Source: Symbiodinium microadriaticum
Taxonomy: Eukaryota; Sar; Dinophyceae; Suessiales; Symbiodiniaceae
Length of the DNA stretch: 64,000 bases
Direction of reading: 5' to 3'
NCBI GenBank assembly: GCA_001939145.1
Contig: LSRX01000133.1
Span: 732,760 to 796,759, forward strand
Shown: one piece after another, positions 34,758 to 44,432 of the stretch
Layout: the number at the start of each line of letters is the position of its first letter
How positions within the stretch are numbered: position 1 is the first letter of the stretch
Translations under genes and position numbers: made by a program
Notes under the pieces: generated by a model
The model's input: the letters and a program-made list of their open reading frames with translations, nothing else
What the model was told of the DNA's origin: nothing
Database searches by the model: none

Positions 34758-34865
34758 ATTTTTTTAGGGCGGGGCGTCAGATATGATAAGGTTTTCTATG
34801 GCCTTCAAGAAGCTCAGAGTTGAAAATCTGTTGCCGACTCAAGTAAAAGAATCTCTGCAGCTTCA

Positions 34866-34955
34866 GGGAAACAGGAAAGTCGAACAACCCACGGTATAGG
34901 GTTTAGAGTTTAGGGTGTAGGGTTTAGGGTTTTAAACCAGGAAGGTCGAAGAACC
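34866..34955 (+). repeat. TTTAGGG array between direct duplications
   Basis: The array (about 34896-34932) is flanked by two near-copies of the same segment: GGAAAGTCGAACAACCC at the left and GGAAGGTCGAAGAACCC at the right. Confidence 0.85.
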
Positions 34956-35079
34956 CTCCGCCGTGTCAGTTAGGGCAAGGATGCAAGTTGCAGCAAAGAT
35001 GAGACCCGTATGTAGAACTCTTAACCGGGCTCCTTGTTATAGAACCCCTAGGTAAGCTACAACAGCTCTGCGAGTGGGA

Positions 35080-35560
35080 TTCCTGATGCGGCTAGCAATA
35101 CCGATGGCCACGGAGGGTCGCGAAGAGCATCATACAATGCGGGCTCCATAGCATTCGCGAAAGCGAAAGGGCGATTCCACTGAGCTCTGCTTGCTGCCTC
35201 TGCTTTGGGGAACGTCGCCTGCCGATGTTCTCGGGTTGGGGATTGCCCGGAATCCCGAGGCTAGCACTGCTGGGCGTCCTCCCTGACTCACTCCACCAAA
35301 TCGTCTTGTCGAAATCAGTCTGGCGACCAGAACCGACAAGTCGTCGGCGCAGTCCTGGCTCCGCTTCTACGCCTCGATCCGGAGCTGGTCTGTTTGCACC
35401 TTCTCTGAGGAAGCTATGGCCAAACGCTCTGTCCCCATGATCCTGGGCCCGTGCCTGGCCCACAATGCAGTGTGATCTGCCAGCTCACCCAGCGTCCTGG
35501 CGGTGGCCCGCCGATGAGGACGAACATGGACAGGGTTCGGTGGCTGTCGTGTGCCTCAAC
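35080..35560. other. GC-rich unique segment with frames open on both strands
   Basis: Minus 35092-35463 (123 codons), minus 35130-35339 and plus 35225-35440 are open together. The simultaneous openness reflects few A/T-rich stops in a GC-rich patch. One may be coding but I cannot choose. Confidence 0.3.
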
Positions 35561-36500
35561 TCCAAAAGTTTCATCTTGAACCCTATAAGCCCTAAATCTA
35601 GATGTTCGTAGTTCATTCCGAAACCATAAACCGAGATTTTCCTAAACCCTAAACACCGAGACTCTGTGGAGATATTCAGCCACAGAAATTTCAACTAAGC
35701 TCGTATATAAACTGCCAAAAGTTTCTGGGGCAGGTGGGCAAACCCTTCTCACAGTTCCCGGATTTCCCTGCGCCTATGGCTTTCGTGCTTAGGGTTTGCC
35801 ATGGTAGTAATACCGACATTTAAAGAATTTCCACCGGGTTGCAGTCGTAGCAACATCGCGGCTTTCGGTCGTCTGATTCCTTCTCCTTTGTGAAAGGGAT
35901 AACGTAAGGGAAATGTGATAAACACATGTACTTCTAAAAACTTGAAGATCATAAGCGAGAACATACACGGGAAGGTTCCCCCTAAACCCAATTCCTCTAA
36001 AAACCTGAACTAAAGCCAACAGAACCTCCTGCAACACCCTGAAACCGTGATGTAGGGGCCCTTTACTATGAGAACAGGGTGTTGGGGTATATTTTCTCCT
36101 ATATTCAATTTGGAACTATTCGATAGGAGGGGCTCAGCGTCTGACCATTCGATGATGCCATTGGGATCCGTGTTCGTTGCGGAGCACGTGGCGAAGGTCG
36201 TGCTTCCGACGATGGCCTCGGGTGACGCGCTTCATGGCTTTCAGGGATTTGGGATAGCTTGGCGGGGTTTTTGTCCGATCTGTACTTTAGGCTGTAGGCC
36301 CTAAACCCGATCAGCCTCAAGCCTAAACCCTCACGGCTTAGCCCTGAACATAGGATTAGGCTGATTAGGCTTCATGGCTTAGCCCATAGGGGGTTCCTGT
36401 TCAGGGTACCTCTAAGGGCTCCTTTAAGGGTGCCCTTACAGTACCTACCTGCGCCTCCATCACCTGCTACTAGACCCTGGAACTGACTACTATGGTTTGG
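35560..36500. other. Unique spacer with a family E end
   Basis: A family E-like left end (AGGGGCCCTTTACTATGAGAA) occurs at 36053. Frames at 35749-36037 (-) and 36068-36304 (+) carry no motif. Confidence 0.4.
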
Positions 36501-36504
36501 TGTT

Positions 36505-36640
36505 TCAGGGTTTAGGGCTTAGGGGTTGAGGGTTTCGGGTTTAGGTAGAGTTTAGGGTTTAGGGCTTAGGGTTTGGGGTTTAAGGATTTGGTTTCGGGTT
36601 TAGGGTTTGAGGTTTCTAACGCAAGTAGGGCTTAGGGTGT
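36505..36640 (+). repeat. Degenerate TTTAGGG array
   Basis: Units include TTTCGGG, TTGAGGG and CTTAGGG. Confidence 0.85.
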
Positions 36641-36741
36641 AGGGCTTATAAGTTTTCGGGAAGCACTCAACCGAAACTCGGAAAGTGCAACGACCCGGAT
36701 GACAGTCGGAAGCATAAGTCGACGTTGAACCATAGTGATCT

Positions 36742-36847
36742 CAACCCTAAACCCCAAACCCTAACTAAACCCACCCCTAAACCCTAAACCCTAAAACCCT
36801 AAACCTTGTTACAGTTATCCCAAACCCCAACCCTCAACCCTAAACCA
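36742..36847 (-). repeat. CCCTAAA array
   Basis: About ten units with GTTACAGTTATCC interrupting. Confidence 0.85.
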
Positions 36848-36931
36848 AGCGCCCGGCGTAGGGTGCATGGCAGCCGATGAAGCAGAACTCGCCAGGTTGG
36901 AGCCCGAGGCACTCCGTGAGGTCAATCATCT

Positions 36932-37007
36932 GGCGACTCATTTGGGGTAGTTTTCTAAAGGTTTAGGGTTTAGGGTTTAGGGCGACTCATTTGGGGTAGT
37001 TTTCTAA
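36932..37007 (+). repeat. TTTAGGG insertion with 27-bp flanking duplication
   Basis: Positions 36932-36958 and 36981-37007 are identical over 27 bp. Between them sits a 22-bp stretch of three TTTAGGG-phase units (36959-36980). The duplicated segment contains the left end of a family B element. Confidence 0.97.
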
Positions 37008-37099
37008 CATAGGGTCCCACTTTTAGGGTCCTGTTTTATAAGGGTGCCGTGCAATATTGGGGGCCTAGAAAGGGACCCGAATTTAGAGAACTACCCATT
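36989..37099 (+). mobile_element. MITE family B, copy 4
   Basis: Left arm TTTGGGGTAGTTTTCTAA, right arm ATTTAGAGAACTACCCATTT, core GGGTGCCGTGCAATATTGG. Its left end is duplicated by the telomere-repeat insertion just upstream. Confidence 0.85.
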
Positions 37100-37332
37100 T
37101 AGGGTTTCGGGTTCAGGGTTTAGGGCTCCCTCTTCTGAGTTCCTTGTATAAGTCCGCAAACAAGGTAGGTTATTGTCTATTGGAGTCCAAGTATCAGTGA
37201 TTCGTATCGGGGTTCGACAGGGTTTCGATAAGGGCTCCGTAGGGGTTCTACAAGGTTTCTATTCCCATTTAAGGGCTCTAGAAATGTTGGAAAAGGGCTC
37301 AACGAAAAACAGAGTTGTTAGGGTGAGTGATA

Positions 37333-37508
37333 CTAGACCCTAACCCTAAACCCTAAACCCTAAAACCTAAACCCTAAACCCTGAACCCTAAAACCTAAAC
37401 CCTAAATCCTAAATCCTAAACCCTAAATCCTAAACCCTTAACCCTAAACCCTAAATCCTAAACCCTAAACCCTAAACCCTAAACCTTAAAATCCTAAACC
37501 TGAAACCT
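37333..37508 (-). repeat. CCCTAAA array
   Basis: One of the longer arrays, about 24 units, with CCCTAAAT and CCTAAAA variants. Confidence 0.93.
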
Positions 37509-37562
37509 GTAGCCAAGGCCCCAAGGCTCCACGGCTCTCAGGGTTTGGCCACAGCTTTACTA

Positions 37563-37740
37563 CTTGGTGGTTCTTGGGTAGATATAAATGGGGTTATAGG
37601 GTTCCCTTAAGGGTTCTATGGGGTTTAGGGTTTAGGGTTTGAGGGGTAGATATAAATGGGGATATAAGTATGGTAACTGTACTTATAACCCATCTTAGGG
37701 GACTTATAACCCCACTTATAACTACCCAGGAACCTCCAAG
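37563..37740 (-). mobile_element. MITE family A, copy 11, with telomere-repeat insert
   Basis: 178 bp. The left-arm segment GGGTAGATATAAATGGGG occurs twice. Between the copies lies GGTTCCCTTAAGGGTTCTAT followed by three TTTAGGG units. TA on both flanks. The copy at 47468 has the same architecture. Confidence 0.9.
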
Positions 37741-37792
37741 TAGGGGTTTAGTGCTTAGGGCTTGCGATATACGGCTCAGGGGTCAGAGTTGT

Positions 37793-37838
37793 CAAACCCT
37801 AAACCCTAAACCCTAAACCCAAAAACCCTAAACCCTTG
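37793..37838 (-). repeat. CCCTAAA array
   Basis: Six units, one CCCAAAAA. Confidence 0.9.
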
Positions 37839-37839
37839 C

Positions 37840-38360
37840 TGCTTGATCTGTAGGACCCTGGCTTTCTGGGCTGCGCCATCGGGGATTACCGGATTTCAGC
37901 ATCCATCAATTCGCAAACCCGCCCTTTGTAGTACCACTTTAAACGGGGCTTGATAAGGTGCTGAGGTTTCTTGGGTTCTGGGACATATGAGAAGCGGACG
38001 TTGGAGATGGTGTAATGCCGCCATCATAAGCCGAGATCTCCAATGTTCATTAGCATCCCGTTCTGGCCGTGTCGACCAGGCTCGTTCCAGTCATACAGAG
38101 TCCTGGACTTGAAGTGAATCCTGGGGAGTTTTTGCGGGTGTTGATAGGTGTTTCGGATTGCATTAGAGGTTTCTGGGAGGTTGCACTGACACAACAACCG
38201 TATAACTGCAACCATTCATGAAAATCTCACGCCAGCTTACTAATGTGTCGGTGCTGCATCTGACAGAGATTTCGATGTTTCATTCGCCAAGGGCCTCGCT
38301 TATATAGGTCAATGCAAAACTCGCCCTCAGCAACCTGTTAACTCAAATCCCCGAGACACC
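37840..38360. other. Unique spacer
   Basis: Minus 38024-38215 is open without a motif. No repeats seen. Confidence 0.4.
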
Positions 38361-38361
38361 C

Positions 38362-38580
38362 CATAAACCCTAAACCCCAAGCCCACAAACCTAAACCCTA
38401 AACCCTAAAACTCTAAACCCTAAACACCAAACCCCCAAACCCTAAACGCTAAACCCTAAAACCCTAAACCCCAAACGAAACCCAAAAAGCACCCTAAAAC
38501 CCTAAACCCCAAACCCCAAAACCCCAAACGCTAAACCCCCAAACCATAAACCCCAAACCCAGAAACCTTGAACACCCAAA
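38362..38580 (-). repeat. CCCTAAA/CCCCAAA array
   Basis: About 30 units; CCCCAAA variants are mixed with canonical ones. Confidence 0.9.
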
Positions 38581-38673
38581 AAGCAGGGACGGGAAGACGC
38601 AAGTGTCGACATCTGGCATCTTGCAGGGCACGATCGGCAGACACCCCGACCTCACAAGTGCTGTTATAAGGTA

Positions 38674-38757
38674 GGGTTTAGGGTTTAGGGTTTAGGGTTT
38701 TGGGTTTAGGGTTTAGGGTGTAGGGTTTTAGGGTTTAGGGTTTTGGGTTCTGGGTTT
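38674..38757 (+). repeat. TTTAGGG array
   Basis: Faces away from the preceding CCCTAAA array, with about 90 bp of GC-rich unique sequence between, the same inverted layout as at 7483-7812. Confidence 0.92.
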
Positions 38758-38874
38758 TGTTGTGTCTTTTTGAGGGCCTTTTTCTGCAGCGGTTGTCCAC
38801 AGAGAGGCCCCCTGGCTAGGCCTCCTAGCCTTGTGCCAAGTATAATGTTGGGTTTAGGGTTTAGGGCTTAGGGT

Positions 38875-39095
38875 TTACTATAATACAAGACACCACAGTA
38901 AACGATGGTGTACTATGATGTACAATCATGCACTATAAGTATGCTGTGGTGTACTATAACAGTCACTACGACTCTAATGAACTATTATTAGTACTATAAA
39001 GCTCTACACTGTACTCCGGTGTACTATGATGTACTAGAATGTACTATAAGATAGTATAATGTACTGTAATGTACTATAAAGTACTAATATAATAT
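38875..39095. repeat. GTACTATAATGTACTATAA degenerate repeat
   Basis: About a dozen imperfect units of GTGTACTATGATGTACTA type, each about 20 bp. Confidence 0.85.
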
Positions 39096-39204
39096 ATGTA
39101 GTTTGCGGACAGAATGAAATGTCGGGGCCAGGTCGGGAAACACAGTGAAAGTCTCAGCACACGAGAACACGAATGCAAACAAAGGCAAAGAGACAAATGC
39201 AAAC

Positions 39205-39318
39205 TCTCTCTCACACACACAGACACACTGACACGGAAGAACAAACAACAACATCACACACACACACACACCCACGCGCACACACACACACACTCTCTCC
39301 CTCTCTCTCTCTCTCACA
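39205..39318. repeat. CA and CT microsatellite
   Basis: Interrupted (CA)n followed by (CT)n. Frames on both strands here are repeat-derived. Confidence 0.93.
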
Positions 39319-39422
39319 CTGGGAAAGCATTGGCACCAGCACTTTCAGCATGAGTAGGAGACCTCCAGTCGCAACGGATTGCACAGACCTTACGCATTAC
39401 TTCCAACAACAGCCACAGAGCT

Positions 39423-39532
39423 AAATGGGGGTTTCCGAAAATAGGGGACCCCAATATACTACCCTAAATAGTAGGATCCTTATTAGAAGGACCCCCAAAT
39501 AAGGCACCCCTAAGTTTCGGAAAGTCCCAAAT
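39423..39532 (-). mobile_element. MITE family C, copy 2
   Basis: Left arm AAATGGGGGTTTCCGAAAAT, right arm AGTTTCGGAAAGTCCCAAAT; core AGTAGGATCCTTATTAGAAG. Confidence 0.85.
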
Positions 39533-39567
39533 GCCTCTGAGGCTGCTCTCTAGGGCTTCCTGCTTTC

Positions 39568-39682
39568 CCAGAGACTCCAAAAGCCCCTTAATTAAGGAAT
39601 ATACCTTAAAGCATAATGATTAGGGTTCCTATTATAGTTGAAGGCTATATTCCTTGATTGAGGGGTTCTGGAGTCTCTAGGT
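39568..39682 (+). mobile_element. MITE family D, copy 1
   Basis: Left CCCAGAGACTCCAAAAGCCC, right GGGTTCTGGAGTCTCTAG. Inner arms AAGGAATATACCTTAAAG and GGCTATATTCCTTG. Only 35 bp from the family C copy. Confidence 0.85.
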
Positions 39683-39786
39683 TCTGCGGCCTTTTTTCTG
39701 CTTGAACCTCATTCCGTATGTTGGCGACAGCGCTCCGCTAGGCCCTGGACTAAGGGACTCTACATCTTAGACCCTTAACAGCCTTA

Positions 39787-40013
39787 AAGGGTTTAGGGTT
39801 TGGGGTTTCAGGGTTTAGGGTTTTAGGGTTTTAGGGCTTTAGGGTTTAGGGTTTTAGGGTTTAGGGTTTTTTTTTAAGGGTTGAGGGTTTAGGGTAGCCA
39901 TCAAGAGTGAAGGTCTCGGGTTTCGGCTTTTGGGGCTTTAGGTTGGGGGATTAGCCCCCAAGGGTACTTGAAGTGCTCGGTTTAGGGTTTTAGGGTTTAG
40001 GGTAACCATCAAG
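39787..40013 (+). repeat. TTTAGGG/TTTTAGGG arrays with a repeated junction
   Basis: Two arrays (39787-39897 and 39981-40004). Both exit into the same unique sequence: GGGTAGCCATCAAG at the first and GGGTAACCATCAAG at the second. Confidence 0.88.
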
Positions 40014-40149
40014 GGGGCCCTGAGTTGAGGATGTAGGTAGCAGCAAAGGTGTCAAAAGACTGCAGGTCCTCCGCACGAAAAGGACCCGAAACGCCTGAAT
40101 TATCGTTGCCAAGCCCCCCAAAAGCCATAACCCAACACCCCACTGAGCT

Positions 40150-40460
40150 CTCACGTCAGGGTTGGGGTGTCAGAATGTACGACCCCAAGACTCAAAGAGC
40201 TGGGCGTCCCGCAGTTGCGTGATGGCCACGCAGCTTTCGTCGATTTGGCAGGTCTCCACCACCTCGAGCAGGAAGCATGCTGACAGATCTGAGTCTGACG
40301 ATGGCCGCATGAGTCATGAAAGACAAACCCACTGCCAGAATCATGGTGAAACAGCCATCGTCGCAAGAACCGCGGCTATCATCGTAAGGCTGGCAGCAGT
40401 ACCCACAAGATCCACGAGCCGTGAAGCAGCAACGAAAGCGAGACGAGCATAACCAAAGTA
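40150..40460. other. Telomere-poor segment with frames open on both strands
   Basis: Plus 40162-40452 and minus 40151-40366 are open. A second minus frame ending at a TGA near 40173 reads TQLRDAQLFESWGRTF at its C-terminal end, preceded by CAG acceptor-like sites. The three readings conflict and I cannot choose one. Confidence 0.3.
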
Positions 40461-40677
40461 AGAACTACCAAAACACCACCATCATCGTAATCATCAACCT
40501 CGGCATCACTACCACCAGCATAGGCACCGCAGTGAAGTTCACACCCCCAGGGTCATTGTCTTCTTGGTGGCCACAGACATGCTAACCGAAAAATGCTACC
40601 TCAGCAAAACGAGAACAGCAACGCGGGTGATCAACTTGATGCATAGCCACCAGAGCCAGAACTGCCATGAAGGCAGC

Positions 40678-40715
40678 AACGACTTAAAGGGTTTAGGGTT
40701 TAGGGTTAGAACGAC
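40678..40715 (+). repeat. TTTAGGG insertion with 6-bp target duplication
   Basis: AACGAC at 40678-40683 and again at 40710-40715 bracket a 26-bp telomere-type run (TTAAAGGG, TTTAGGG, TTTAGGG, TTAG) in otherwise unique sequence. Confidence 0.85.
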
Positions 40716-40855
40716 GATGGGAAAAAAACACCACCATGCCCTAAAGAGTTCCGACGCGGTGTCAAGTGAACTGTCAGCCCTGAGCCTAGCCGTCAGCATC
40801 CAACACCAAAGCTCGATACCCAATGCTTAGTGACCCTGAACCTCTGAAACTTTTC

Positions 40856-40978
40856 AACCCTAAACCCGAAACCCTACCCCCTAACCCCTAAACTGCCCCC
40901 CTAATCTCTAAACCCCTAACCCTAAACCGGGGTTTAGGGTTTAGGGCCTTCGGGTTTGGGGTTTAGGACCTTAGGGTT
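40856..40978. repeat. Head-to-head CCCTAAA and TTTAGGG arrays
   Basis: CCCTAAA/CCCCTAAC units (40856-40928) turn directly into GGTTTAGGG units (40929-40978) with no spacer, so the two orientations abut. Confidence 0.88.
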
Positions 40979-41025
40979 TCAGCTTCTTCCATGCAATCGG
41001 CCACGAGAGCCCAACAACTCAAGGG

Positions 41026-41209
41026 CCATAATGAGTTATCAGAACAAAGGTTTTGGGGGTACCTTAGGGTATAGTAATTCATAGTCAGGAAAATATTTTG
41101 GGGCACATTGTGGTATAGCCATGAGTTATCAGAAAAAGGGTTTTGGGGCCCATTGTGGTATAGTCATGAATTATCAGAAGAGGGTTTTGGGGTACATTAT
41201 AGTACAGCT
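41026..41209 (+). repeat. Four-copy tandem repeat, about 45 bp
   Basis: Units around ATGAGTTATCAGAAAAAGGG with TTTTGGGGCCCATTGTGGTA begin near 41026, 41077, 41119 and 41164. The third and fourth are most alike. The text resembles part of family E. Confidence 0.88.
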
Positions 41210-41740
41210 ACAAGAAGGTATCCTAGGCAATTATTCATTCTTCTATCTTATCGCCTAGTTGAGGCTTCCTTGCGGGCGTTGTATTTTCATCACACAATCA
41301 ACAGGTATTGTGCTTAGCTTCGTGAAGGTTGATGGCTACAGGACTTTTGGCGCCTAGAGATTGCACGCTCTCTTTTCCAGAGCCTTGCATGCGGATCCTG
41401 CTTTTCTTGAGCCCTCTCGGAACATCCCACATCCCCTCCCTCCCAAAAGTGGAACTATCAAGGTTCATAGAGCTTGGACCACATCATAAAAGGCCATATC
41501 AGGCCTCATATTCAAGCTCTGCTAAGCCGAAGTCCCCTCTTTTTAAACCCCGAAAGAAAAAGCCCAGTCATCCGGCCTCACCGGCGTAGCCGTCAGCACA
41601 AACAAAGTAGTCACCGTCCCCGTCTGAGCACGTTTCCAGTGCAGTAAGGGGGCTTTATGATGGTTTCTTGCAGGTATAGAGTCGGTTCACAAAGGGGTTC
41701 TTTTTTTTTTTTAAGGGCCTTTTGACGTTACAAAAGGGGT
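41210..41740. other. Unique spacer
   Basis: Plus 41329-41589 is open (86 codons) with a Lys/Pro-rich end and no domain. A T-run lies at 41700-41713. Confidence 0.35.
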
Positions 41741-41759
41741 TCAGGGTTTAGGGTTTAGG

Positions 41760-43000
41760 GCTTAAAGCTGTTGAGTGTGAAGGAAGGAAGGACCTTCGTT
41801 TGAGAGTTTGCCTGCCCCATCGAAGAGCTTCTTTCTACATAAGGCCTGCATAGTGTTGTTCAACAACAATCTACTCTACAGTTTCCGACTCTTCGCATAG
41901 TTAGGGTGTATGTGTGCCTTTTTCATGGGCTTGACAGGGCCGTGCATGGTGGCATGGTGTCGGGGCTTAAAATTTAGTTGAGGCTTCATGCTGAGCATGT
42001 GTGTGCACGTGTCTCCCCGTACACTTGTTAAGGCTGTCCGGTGGCTGGAATTACACTACTGCTGCACCAGTGACCAATGTTTCTGAAGTCTTATAGCCAC
42101 GACCTCATAGTCATTATCATAAGCCATGACTACCAGTGTCGCTAGCTGCTTATGATCATGGGTACCCAGCAAGTACAAGGTTACCTGCAGAGCATGCAGA
42201 CTTCAGACCCATACTGAAATCTGCAAAAAAACAATGTTAAAGATGCTTATTGCAGGCGTTCTGAAACGGTCCTACATGAGGGCCTTGAGTTTTAATCCAG
42301 TCAAACTGCTCGGAGACAAAGCGTGGAGTCTGAGCGGATATCGTACGTCGTACAGGAACTAAATCGTTTACAGACTACAGGTGGATGTTATTACCGAGTG
42401 TCGCTGTTGTCCTGGCAATGCTATACCAGTCACAATGATTGACGGTCTTTGTGACGACCAAGCACAGGCGAAAGCAACAACCCGCTTGAATCAGCCCTCC
42501 ACCCGAAATCTCAAATCCAAAACGCAGAGCCAAGGCAAAGACAGCCAAGGTTGTAGATGTCGGAAGCACGGGCGTAGCCTGCTCGGGGCGTTTTTCAGAC
42601 AAGGTCTGAAAGGCTACTGGGAAGCTCAGTCAGACGTTGCTTCAACTCTTCTAAGCCATTGTGAGGTGTGAGATTCAGCTAGACTTGAAGACACCTCTGT
42701 ACATCTCGACTGCGCCACGCAGCAATGCCTGTACATGCCTGTACAAAACCGCAACCGAGTCGATACGATTGGAAGGGCCCGCGACGAATTGCTATCAACA
42801 CAGGCACCCGTGGCGATAGCTTTCGGGGGGTTGATAGGGTTTTGCGGAGAAGCTGCAGTGCAGTGAAACATCGGGAGCCACAACCCTAAACCCTAAACCC
42901 AGTTTGGATAGAGTGGTTGCAGGCACCGTTTGAGTACTGGAAATGCCTCAGGCTACGGATGCTTGCAGGTGTCCGCCCTGAGTCCTACCAAAACCGAGAA
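41760..43000. other. Telomere-poor unique segment
   Basis: Plus 42381-42671 and minus 42375-42602 and 42626-42883 are open. The plus frame is hydrophilic and Lys/Gln/Ser-rich. No domain or splice pair persuades me. One three-unit CCCTAAA run occurs at 42884-42901. Confidence 0.35.
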
Positions 43001-43009
43001 CAGGGGTTT

Positions 43010-43066
43010 GGGGTTTATAGGGTTTAGGGTTTTTTAGGGTTTATAGGGTTTAGGGTTAGGGTAGGG
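43010..43066 (+). repeat. TTTAGGG/TTTATAGGG array
   Basis: About seven units, with TTTATAGGG variants in the first half. Confidence 0.88.
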
Positions 43067-43440
43067 TTGCAGAGTTTCAGGCATGAAGGTTACACCTGCG
43101 TGCGTGCCGCAGAGCGCGAGATCGAGGAGGGGATGAGGATCTTGATGGATCTTGCCTAGAGCCCTCCGCGGCTGCATGGCTTTGCGGGTGACTTCAGGAA
43201 GCCGGGACACCGCAGCCCTGACAAACCCTCGAGCTCTTGCAGCTCAAGCCTCTCAAGCACTGGGGCCATGGGATTACAAAATCAGCGTAGAGAGTCTCAG
43301 AACTCAGGGTTTAGGGTTCAGGGCTTACGGTACAAAATCGGGACACAGGGCCTTGCTGGTTCAGGCCACCGAAGGCGTCGAACGATAATTTGGGCAGGGA
43401 GTCGACGTGACACAAGACAAGTACGATGCCCGTAGACTAC

Positions 43441-43587
43441 TGACGAAACATGCTGCTTTGCAGAAAGAAATAGCGGCCTCTACTGCTGTTAGTACTACTA
43501 CCGCTGTATAAAAATGACGAAACGTGCTGCTTGGAGAAAGATAAAAGCGGCCAGTACTGCTGCTAGTGCTGCTACTGCTACTGCAAG
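43441..43587 (+). repeat. Tandem duplication of a 74-bp unit
   Basis: TGACGAAACATGCTGCTTTG starts at 43441 and TGACGAAACGTGCTGCTTGG at 43515. Both units continue with AGAAAG and GCGGCC and then a run of ACTGCTGCTA-type triplets. Confidence 0.9.
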
Positions 43588-43707
43588 TAACTAGTACTGC
43601 TACTTCCAATATCGGGTCAAATCACATAGTCTTAGTTGGGTTTTAGGGTTCTGCGACACTCGTTCTAAGGAACACACACCGTTTCCCCCCGCTGCCTGTG
43701 GGAACAG

Positions 43708-43914
43708 GACTCGGGTCGGTGCAGTTGTACCAGCACTTGGGCGGACTCCAATCGATGCTCTTCCTCAGTCGGCGGCGAGGCTGAGGATGAGGTAAAGTAT
43801 GATACTAGTGAGCAGGATGATGCTGAGGCGGAGGATAAGGATCTCCATGCTGCTGATAGTGATGATGATCCTGGTGGCGGCTCTGTTTATGACAGGCCCC
43901 TGAGGGTGTCTGCG
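43708..43914 (+). CDS. Candidate internal exon, acidic hypothetical protein
   Basis: An open frame from 43669 to 44068 contains a stretch that looks like an exon. A pyrimidine-rich tract (GTTTCCCCCCGCTGCCTGTG) leads to an AG ending at 43707, and the sequence at 43915 is GTGAGT, a consensus donor. The enclosed 207 bp are exactly 69 codons in one phase. The peptide has an acidic middle (TSEQDDAEAEDKDLHAADSD) followed by SVYDRPLRVSA. I know no family for it. The acidic part derives from GAT/GAG/GCT triplets, so a decayed trinucleotide repeat is the alternative. No in-frame ATG is present and no partner exon is identified, though an AG at about 44006 precedes another open frame. Confidence 0.35.
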
Positions 43915-43999
43915 GTGAGTTGGTCGTGTGGCTGTGGTGTCGTCATCGTGGTCTTGCTTGCCAAGAACCCGATCAAGGGAAGGGTTGACGGCGTGGTGG

Positions 44000-44270
44000 T
44001 GGTCAGGAGGTCAAGGATGTGGAAGAGGACGAAAGGCTGCGAACACAATTGCCGTCATGGCCGTTGATTTTGTCAGGCCATAGACGGACTTCCAAAATGC
44101 TTCTAATAACAAGTACTACTCTGCGATGTATGCACATGGTCGCGAACTCTCTGGTTGCAATGATCGCATCAAGGCTGGAACGGCTGTCGTAGCTTTGTTT
44201 CAACATGACAGCGCTTCAACTCGTCATGAGGAGGGTCGCAGGCTCTATCCTTCTCGGTTGCACTCATGAC
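44000..44270. other. Segment open in several frames
   Basis: Plus frame from about 44007 (EVKDVEEDERLRTQLPSWPL), a second plus frame (NNKYYSAMYAHGRELSG) and minus 44003-44206 are all protein-like to the eye. They are mutually exclusive, so none is called. Confidence 0.3.
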
Positions 44271-44324
44271 GTTGCTACTGGATCCCCAAATCTAGATCCG
44301 GTGGTTGGGAGATGTCATGATACT

Positions 44325-44432
44325 GGGGCCCTTGATAACTAGAACCGGGTTTGGATGGGCTCGGGATACATTATATACCGTAGGCAACAGTCAGGAGCCC
44401 CCAAGGAATAATGTTGGGAAATATCCCCAGAC
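44325..44432 (+). mobile_element. Family E element, copy 7 (decayed)
   Basis: GGGGCCCTTGATAACTAGAA, then GGGATACATTATATACC and GAGCCCCCAAGGAATAATGT. The right TIR is lost. Confidence 0.5.

Noticed and set aside
35092-35463. 123-codon minus frame
   Set aside because: A second minus frame and a plus frame are open over the same GC-rich patch; nothing favours one of them.
44003-44206. 67-codon minus frame and two competing plus frames
   Set aside because: All three look equally plausible, which shows that visual plausibility is not evidence here.
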